Part shown: positions 59,004-64,000 of the stretch, one piece after another
Position numbering within the stretch: position 1 is the stretch's first letter
How the letters are laid out: each line of letters opens with the position of its first letter
Assembly (NCBI GenBank): GCA_963764195.1
Contig: CAVXRG010000003.1
Coordinates: forward strand, 372,001-436,000
Direction: 5' to 3'
DNA: 64,000 bases
DNA from: JBDSSS01 sp963764195
GTDB lineage: Bacteria > Actinomycetota > Actinomycetes > Actinomycetales > Dermatophilaceae
Program-made: the position numbers and the translations under genes
Notes under the pieces: generated by a model
Database searches by the model: none
Seen by the model: only the letters and a program-made list of their open reading frames with translations
Told to the model about the DNA's origin: nothing

Positions 59004-60890
59004 ATGAACGACAAGACCACCCCTGACCTCGGCTCCGGCGCCACCCGGCGCCAGCTGCTCGCGATGGCCGCCGTCGGCGGAGCGGGCCTCGCCGCCGTCG
59101 GCGCGGCCGGACCCGCGTCCGCGAGCGGCCGGGACAAGGACAAGGGCAAGGACGAGAAGGGCGAGCACCACGACCGCGACACGGTCCGCCTCACCGTGAT
59201 CGGGACCACCGACCTGCACGGCAACGTCTACAACTGGGACTACTTCAACAACCGCGAGTACACCGACCGCAGCAACAACGACGTCGGCCTGGCGAAGGCG
59301 TCCACCCTGATCAAGGCGATCCGCGCCGAGGTCGGCCCCGACACGTGCATCACGCTCGACGCCGGTGACACGATCCAAGGCACCCCCCTTGCCTACTACT
59401 ACGCGAAGATCGACCCCATCACCGGCGGGTCGACCCACCCGATGGCCGCGGCCATGAACGCGGTCGGCTACGACGCCGCCGCGCTCGGCAACCACGAGTA
59501 CAACTACGGCCTCGACACCCTGCGTGCCTTCGAGAAGCAGCTCGACTTCCCGCTCCTGTCGGCCAACTCCGTCGACTGGAGGACCGGCGCCCCGGTCTTC
59601 AAGCCGTGGGTCATCAAGACGGTGAAGGTGCACGGCCAGAAGCCGATCAAGGTCGGCATCCTCGGGCTCGTCACGCCCGGCGTCGCGATCTGGGACAAGG
59701 CCAACGTCGAGGGCAAGGTGAGGTTCCCCGGGATCGTCGAGCAGGCCAAGGTCTTCGTGCCGCGCCTCAAGGCCGCCGGCGCCGACGTCGTCATCGTCTC
59801 GTGCCACTCCGGCTCCAAGACCGGCTCGTCCTACGGTGACGCGCTGCCCTATCCCGAGAACGCGTCCTCGCTCCTCGCCGAGCAGGTCGAGGGCATCGAC
59901 GCGATCCTCGTCGGGCACGCCCACGTCGAGATCCCGCAGCTGCTCGTGGCCAACGCGAAGACGGGCAAGCAGGTCCTGCTCTCCGAGCCCTACTACTGGG
60001 GTATGCGCGTGACGCGGATGTCGCTCGACCTGAAGAAGGTCCGCGGCAAGTGGCAGGTCGTGCAGGCGGCCTCGGAGCTCTACAACTCCAACACCGTCCC
60101 CGAGGACCCGAAGGTCGTCGACGCGGTCGCCGGCGCGCACGCGAAGACCCTGGCCTACGTCAACAGCGTCATCGGCACGAGCCTCACCGCGATGTCGGCG
60201 GCGACGTCGCGCTACGAGGACACCGCGGCGATGGACTTCATCAACTACGTCCAGGCCGACGCCGTCAAGGCGGCCCTCGCCGGGACGGCCGACGCGAGCC
60301 TGCCGGTGCTCTCCATCGCGGCGCCGTTCAACAAGCTCGCCGCGATCCCCGCCGGGGACGTGACGATCCGCGACGTCGCCGGCCTCTACATCTACGACAA
60401 CACGCTGCTCGGGATCGTCCTGACCGGGGCGGAGGTCAAGGCCTACCTCGAGCAGTCCGCGACCTACTTCAAGCAGGTGAGCGGGACCGGCCCGTTCACG
60501 CCCGACGAGGTCACGGGCGCCGTCACGGCCACGGCGCCCAACGGCACCCCCGACTACAACTACGACATCATGGGCGGGCTCGATGCCGACCTGACCTACG
60601 CGATCGACATCGCGAAGGCCCCGGGGTCGCGGATCACGGACCTCGCGTATGCCGGGCAGCCCGTCGCCGCCGACGCGCGGTTCGTCATCGCGATCAACAA
60701 CTACCGCCAGTCGGGCGGGGGCAACTTCCCGGGGGTCACCACCGCCCCGGTCGTCTACAACCGGCAGATCGAGATCCGACAGCTGATCATCGACTGGGTC
60801 TCGGCCAACAAGGTCATCGACCCGACCCGGTTCGCGAGCAACGACTGGACGCTCGTCAGCAACGGCGCGCCGGTGACGATCACCGGCTGA
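59004..60890 (+). CDS. Tat-exported 5'-nucleotidase / 2',3'-cyclic-nucleotide phosphodiesterase
   Basis: A 628-residue protein. The N terminus TRRQLLAMAAVGGAGLAAVG (Arg15-Arg16) is a twin-arginine signal. The metallophosphoesterase domain has TTDLHGNVYNWDYF, DAGDTIQGTPLAYYY, GNHEYNYG and HSGSKTG/GHAHVE for the two-metal site. The C-terminal 5_nucleotid_C domain follows (ATSRYEDTAAMDFINYVQ, DNTLLGIVLTG, INNYRQSGGGNFPG). It releases phosphate from extracellular nucleotides. AGAGGA precedes ATG 59004. It ends just before a repeated terminator. Confidence 0.92.
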   Translation: MNDKTTPDLGSGATRRQLLAMAAVGGAGLAAVGAAGPASASGRDKDKGKDEKGEHHDRDTVRLTVIGTTDLHGNVYNWDYFNNREYTDRSNNDVGLAKASTLIKAIRAEVGPDTCITLDAGDTIQGTPLAYYYAKIDPITGGSTHPMAAAMNAVGYDAAALGNHEYNYGLDTLRAFEKQLDFPLLSANSVDWRTGAPVFKPWVIKTVKVHGQKPIKVGILGLVTPGVAIWDKANVEGKVRFPGIVEQAKVFVPRLKAAGADVVIVSCHSGSKTGSSYGDALPYPENASSLLAEQVEGIDAILVGHAHVEIPQLLVANAKTGKQVLLSEPYYWGMRVTRMSLDLKKVRGKWQVVQAASELYNSNTVPEDPKVVDAVAGAHAKTLAYVNSVIGTSLTAMSAATSRYEDTAAMDFINYVQADAVKAALAGTADASLPVLSIAAPFNKLAAIPAGDVTIRDVAGLYIYDNTLLGIVLTGAEVKAYLEQSATYFKQVSGTGPFTPDEVTGAVTATAPNGTPDYNYDIMGGLDADLTYAIDIAKAPGSRITDLAYAGQPVAADARFVIAINNYRQSGGGNFPGVTTAPVVYNRQIEIRQLIIDWVSANKVIDPTRFASNDWTLVSNGAPVTITG

Positions 60891-60917
60891 GCGGCATACC
60901 CCACGAAAAGTCGTGCA

Positions 60918-60993
60918 AAAGTGCCCACTCGACATCTCGGTCGAGTGGGCACTTTCGTCCGCCTCGGGGTCCGGGTGAAAGTGCCCACTCGAC
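60918..60993. repeat. Three copies of a 16-mer forming a convergent terminator
   Basis: AAAGTGCCCACTCGAC is at 60918-60933, inverted at 60940-60955 (six-base loop ATCTCG), and again direct at 60978-60993, two bases before the GH13 stop. The first two make a strong hairpin with A and T flanks that can work as a bidirectional terminator between convergent genes. The third copy can pair with the middle one instead. The conserved unit looks like a dispersed extragenic element. Confidence 0.75.
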
Positions 60994-60994
60994 G

Positions 60995-62305
60995 TCAGGG
61001 GGCGACGAGCACCCGGTAGCCCCAGGCGGGCAGGGTCAGCTCGCCGTCGCGGGCGAGGGTCGCGGGCTCCCCGGTGAAGGCGTCGACCCAGTCGCCGGCC
61101 TGCGGGCCGTGGCCGAGGGTGACGGTGCGCTCGGTGTCGGTGAAGTTGAAGGCGCCGAAGACGCGGTCGTCGTCGTGCGCCCGGACGAAGGAGAGCACCG
61201 AGGACTCGTCGTCGTTGGGCACGCGCACCATCCGGGCTCCCCAGGCGCCGTTCCACAGGGCGGAGTGGGCCTTCTTCAGGGCGAAGAGGGTGCGGTACAG
61301 CTCGCCCTGGGGGTCCTCGCGCCACTCGATCTCGTCCTTGTCGAAGAAGACGAGCCGTCGGTCGCTGCCCGCCTCCTGCCCGTTGTAGATGAGCGGCATC
61401 CCCTCACCGACGACGGACAGCACGATCGCGGCGTCGAGGGCGTCGCCGAACTGCTCGTACTCGGTGCCCTCCCAGGCGTTCTTGTCGTGGTTGCTGACGA
61501 AGGTCATCCGGATCGCGTCCCGCTGGTAGAAGCGGTCGTTCCACGCGTAGTAGACCTTGAGTGCGTCGACGGTGGCCTTGCCGTGAGCGATGTGGTGGAG
61601 GGTCTCGTTCCAGCTCCACGCGTAGGTCATGTCGAAGGCTCGGGCGTGCAGGTCGCGCGACTCCCACTCCGCGAGCATGAAGACCGGCTTGATCTCGTCG
61701 AGCTCGCGCCGCAGGTTGTCCCAGAAGTCGATCGGGATGAAGCCCGCCGTGTCGCAGCGGAAGCCGTCGAAGCCGACCTCACGGACCCAGTAGGTCATCG
61801 CCTCGGTCATGTAGCGACGCAGCCCCTCCTGGCCGTAGTCGAAGTCGATGATGTCGTCCCAGTCCCACCACGGCGTCGGGCGGAAGTCGCCCTTCCAGTC
61901 GCGGGCGTACCACTCCGGGTGCTCGGTCGTCAGCGGGTTGTCCCACGCACTGTGGTTGGGCACCCAGTCGAGGATGACGTGCAGCCCGAGCGCGTGCGCC
62001 TCGGCGATGAAGTGCTTGAGGTCCTCGAGGTCACCGAACTCGGGGTTGACGCCGTAGAAGTCGAGGACGGCGTAGGGACTGCCGAGGCGACCCTTGCGGT
62101 TCTGCGTGCCGATGGGGTTGACCGGCATGAGCCAGATGATGTCGACGCCGAGGTCGCGCAGCCGGGGCAGGTGCGCCTCGGCCGCCCGGAAGGTCCCCTC
62201 GGGGGTGAAGTGACGCTGGTTGACCTGGTAGATCGTCGCGTCCTTGGACCACTCGGGGTGGGTCAGCTGCACGTCGGGGCGCGGCTGGTAGGGGTTGGCG
62301 CTCAC
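60995..62305 (-). CDS. GH13 alpha-amylase-family glycoside hydrolase
   Basis: A 436-residue cytoplasmic enzyme (no signal peptide). Region I is DWVPNHSAWD, region II GFRCDTAG with nucleophile Asp185, region III LAEWE with acid/base Glu213, region IV SNHDKN with Asp274. TIYQVNQRHFTPEGTF is a common GH13 start. It likely acts on alpha-glucan or a small alpha-glucoside. GTG 62305 overlaps the Lrp stop by 4 bp, so it is co-translated with the regulator, an odd pairing. The C-terminal beta domain is short. Confidence 0.88.
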   Translation of the reverse strand: MSANPYQPRPDVQLTHPEWSKDATIYQVNQRHFTPEGTFRAAEAHLPRLRDLGVDIIWLMPVNPIGTQNRKGRLGSPYAVLDFYGVNPEFGDLEDLKHFIAEAHALGLHVILDWVPNHSAWDNPLTTEHPEWYARDWKGDFRPTPWWDWDDIIDFDYGQEGLRRYMTEAMTYWVREVGFDGFRCDTAGFIPIDFWDNLRRELDEIKPVFMLAEWESRDLHARAFDMTYAWSWNETLHHIAHGKATVDALKVYYAWNDRFYQRDAIRMTFVSNHDKNAWEGTEYEQFGDALDAAIVLSVVGEGMPLIYNGQEAGSDRRLVFFDKDEIEWREDPQGELYRTLFALKKAHSALWNGAWGARMVRVPNDDESSVLSFVRAHDDDRVFGAFNFTDTERTVTLGHGPQAGDWVDAFTGEPATLARDGELTLPAWGYRVLVAP

Positions 62306-62817
62306 GGGTGGCTCGCTCCTGCTCTCTCGGTCCCGTCGAGGATGGACTCGACGAGGGGGATGGTCCTGTGGTCGATTCTGGTGGCCAGCGAGATCACCGT
62401 CGAGGCGCGGTTGACGTGCGCGTCGTCGACGACCCGGTCGATGACCCGCTGGAGGTCGGCGTTGTCGCGCCCGACGATGCGGATCAGCAGGTCCCCGGAG
62501 CCGGTGATCGTGTGGGCCTCGAGCACCTCCGGGATCGCGCCGAGGTGCTCGATGACCGGCTCGTGCCCCTGGCCCTGGCGGATCTCGAGGGTGCAGAAGG
62601 CGGTGACGGGGAAGCCGAGGCCGGCGGGGTCGACGTGCGGGGCGAGCGAGGCGAGGGCGCCCCCTCGCTGGAGCCGGTCGAGCCGGGCCTGCACGGTGCC
62701 CCGGGCGACCCCGAGGCGGCGGGACGCACCGAGGACGCCGATCCCGGGCTCGGTCAACAGCAGCAGCAGGATCCGGCAGTCGAGGTCGTCGACCGGGGAG
62801 GCTGAGCGCGCGGGCAT
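62302..62817 (-). CDS. Lrp/AsnC-family transcriptional regulator
   Basis: A 171-residue regulator: an N-terminal winged helix (DDLDCRILLLLLTEPGIGVLGASRRLGVARGTVQARLDRLQ) and a C-terminal ligand-binding domain (HTITGSGDLLIRIVGRDNADLQRVI). ATG 62817 is used because a 15-bp palindrome abuts it; a longer frame to 62874 also exists. Lrp-type genes next to hppD commonly respond to aromatic amino acids; that is inference here. It is divergent from hppD and coupled to the GH13 gene. Confidence 0.88.
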   Translation of the reverse strand: MPARSASPVDDLDCRILLLLLTEPGIGVLGASRRLGVARGTVQARLDRLQRGGALASLAPHVDPAGLGFPVTAFCTLEIRQGQGHEPVIEHLGAIPEVLEAHTITGSGDLLIRIVGRDNADLQRVIDRVVDDAHVNRASTVISLATRIDHRTIPLVESILDGTERAGASHP

Positions 62818-62831
62818 GGACACAGTGTCCA
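62817..62831. promoter_or_regulatory. Palindromic operator candidate at the Lrp start
   Basis: TGGACACAGTGTCCA is a perfect 15-bp palindrome covering the start of the Lrp gene and the likely -10 (TAGTGG at 62829-62834, with TTGCTG 16 bases upstream at 62851-62856, read leftward). Its position fits autoregulation. Confidence 0.5.
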
Positions 62832-62924
62832 CTACTGAGCGGCAGATGGCCAGCAATGTGTGCACTCTGCGCAACCGAAACCGGTGCTGTTGACCACCTT
62901 CGGGGTCTCCGCCACCCTCGGGTC

Positions 62925-64000
62925 ATGACCGACACCATGCCGCAGTCAGCCGACCGGACCGCCGACCTCACCGAGCAGGAGCGGGAGGCCGACCTCGACC
63001 TCGACCAGCTCAAGCAGCTCGTCGGGCTCGTGGAGTACGACGAGGACACCGACGTCTTCCCCGTGACCGGCTGGGACGCGATCGTCTTCGTCTCCGGCAA
63101 CGCGACGCAGAGCGCGCACTACTACCAGAGCGCGTGGGGGATGGAGCTCGTCGCCTACTCCGGCCCGGAGAACGGCAACCGCGACCACAAGTCCTTCGTG
63201 CTCAAGAGCGGCTCGATCCGCTTCGTCGTCACCGGCGCCGTCGACCCCGACAGCCCGCTCGCCGACCACCACCGCCGTCACGGCGACGGCGTCGTCGACA
63301 TCGCCCTCGAGGTGCCCGACGTCGACCGCTGCATCGCCCAGGCGAAGAAGGCCGGCGCGACCGTCCTCGAGGAGCCGGCCGACCGCACCGACGAGCACGG
63401 CACCGTGCGCGTCGCCGCGATCGCGACCTACGGCGAGACCCGCCACACCCTCGTGCAGCGCACCGTCGACGGCCAGACGTATGCCGGCCCGTACCTGCCG
63501 GGCTACGTCGCCGCCGAGTCCACCCACGTCGCCCGCGAGGGCCAGCCCAAGCGGCTCTTCCAGGCGCTCGACCACATCGTCGGCAACGTCGAGCTCGGCC
63601 GGATGGACGAGTGGGTCGGCTTCTACAACCGGGTCATGGGCTTCGTGAACATGGCCGAGTTCATCGGTGACGACATCGCCACCGACTACTCCGCCCTGAT
63701 GAGCAAGGTCGTCGCCAACGGCAACCACCGGGTGAAGTTCCCGCTCAACGAGCCGGCGATCGCCAAGAAGAAGAGCCAGATCGACGAGTACCTCGAGTTC
63801 TACCGCGGCGCCGGTGCCCAGCACCTCGCCGTCGCGACGGGTGACATCCTCGCCTCCGTCGACGCCCTGCGGGCCAACGGTGTCGAGTTCCTCGACACCC
63901 CCGACAGCTACTACGAGGACCCGGCTCTGCGTGAGCGCATCGGTAACGTGCGGGTGTCGATCGAGGAGCTGCAGAAGCGCAAGATCCTCGTCGACCGCGA
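62925..64000 (+). CDS. hppD: 4-hydroxyphenylpyruvate dioxygenase (partial, runs off the window)
   Basis: At least 358 codons are visible with no stop. VTGWDAIVFVSGNATQSAHYYQSAWGM is the first vicinal-oxygen-chelate domain; LFQALDHIVGNVELGRMDEWVGFYN begins the catalytic domain with the first iron ligand (His of DHIVGNV), and GAQHLAVATGDI supplies the second His (QHLA). It converts 4-hydroxyphenylpyruvate to homogentisate in tyrosine breakdown. ATG 62925 lies 107 bp from the divergent Lrp gene, which is a likely regulator. Confidence 0.93.
   Translation, partial: MTDTMPQSADRTADLTEQEREADLDLDQLKQLVGLVEYDEDTDVFPVTGWDAIVFVSGNATQSAHYYQSAWGMELVAYSGPENGNRDHKSFVLKSGSIRFVVTGAVDPDSPLADHHRRHGDGVVDIALEVPDVDRCIAQAKKAGATVLEEPADRTDEHGTVRVAAIATYGETRHTLVQRTVDGQTYAGPYLPGYVAAESTHVAREGQPKRLFQALDHIVGNVELGRMDEWVGFYNRVMGFVNMAEFIGDDIATDYSALMSKVVANGNHRVKFPLNEPAIAKKKSQIDEYLEFYRGAGAQHLAVATGDILASVDALRANGVEFLDTPDSYYEDPALRERIGNVRVSIEELQKRKILVDR

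Larger units (their letters stand above)
4805..63485. repeat. Dispersed GTATGCC(G) motif, 26 copies counted by eye
   Basis: GTATGCC lies on the + strand at 6684, 16146, 23567, 33338, 37216, 38813, 42177, 44720, 50895, 54697, 57540, 60647 and 63479; on the - strand (GGCATAC) at 4805, 13929, 19218, 20800, 28570, 31664, 32099, 36210, 45854, 48544, 50191, 56556 and 60893. All but 48544 are followed by G in the motif direction; 19 continue GC. Nineteen are Tyr-Ala (TAT GCC), two Ala-Tyr (GCA TAC), one Val-Cys (GTA TGC) and four lie between genes. Confidence 0.7.

Noticed and set aside
4805..63485. GTATGCCG as a polar segregation motif (KOPS-like)
   Set aside because: Thirteen copies on each strand in this window, so no orientation bias is seen; a wider window could change this.

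Overview
The window is a continuous stretch of very GC-rich chromosome with tight gene packing, GTG starts, many 4-bp start/stop overlaps, leaderless promoters, an F420-type (Ddn-like) oxidoreductase, a DUF222/HNH protein and a tmRNA tag ending in ALAA. This points to an actinobacterium, most likely of the order Micrococcales; an Intrasporangiaceae-like genome is my best guess but is inference. No phage, insertion sequence, CRISPR array or rRNA is seen.

Region 1 (1-17.1 kb) is a surface-glycan locus. A Wzm/Wzt-type ABC exporter is followed by what looks like a complete pseudaminic acid (Pse) pathway: PseB, PseC, PseH, PseG, PseI and a cytidylyltransferase that is fused to an aldo/keto reductase. 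Inserted in it is a four-gene, translationally coupled module: an acyl carrier protein, an AMP-dependent ligase, a ketoreductase-like SDR and a small divergent phosphopantetheinyl transferase. I think this supplies a carrier-bound acyl group for the nonulosonic acid or its polymer; this is the most interesting part of the window. Glycosyltransferases follow, one with the DEG/HP/SxS motifs of bacterial sialyl- and polysialyltransferases.

Region 2 (17.2-31.8 kb) has a large membrane protein, a 3-oxoacid CoA-transferase pair, a secreted peptidoglycan-binding protein with five repeats, an operon of GT2, DUF2304, LCP ligase and TIGR03089 protein (the LCP gene carries an apparent frameshift), a GT4 fusion protein with a flippase-like partner, a GNAT enzyme and a DUF222/HNH protein.

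Region 3 (31.8-49.1 kb) is housekeeping: Ddn-like oxidoreductase, DUF3105, AlkA-type glycosylase, GT1, thioesterase, esterase, then the conserved block prfB-ftsE-ftsX-M23 peptidase-smpB, a DUF2207 protein, pyruvate carboxylase and ssrA.

Region 4 (49-64 kb) has YccF, thioredoxin, SIMPL, VanZ, a DEAD-box helicase with an eleven-copy low-complexity repeat, YqgE with its start codon in the loop of a long hairpin, a glutamate-racemase-like protein, DUF3039, an M43 protease, an SF2 helicase, a Tat-exported nucleotidase, a GH13 enzyme cotranscribed with an Lrp regulator, and a divergent partial hppD.

Across the whole window the octamer GTATGCCG is strikingly over-represented on both strands, in three codon phases and between genes.
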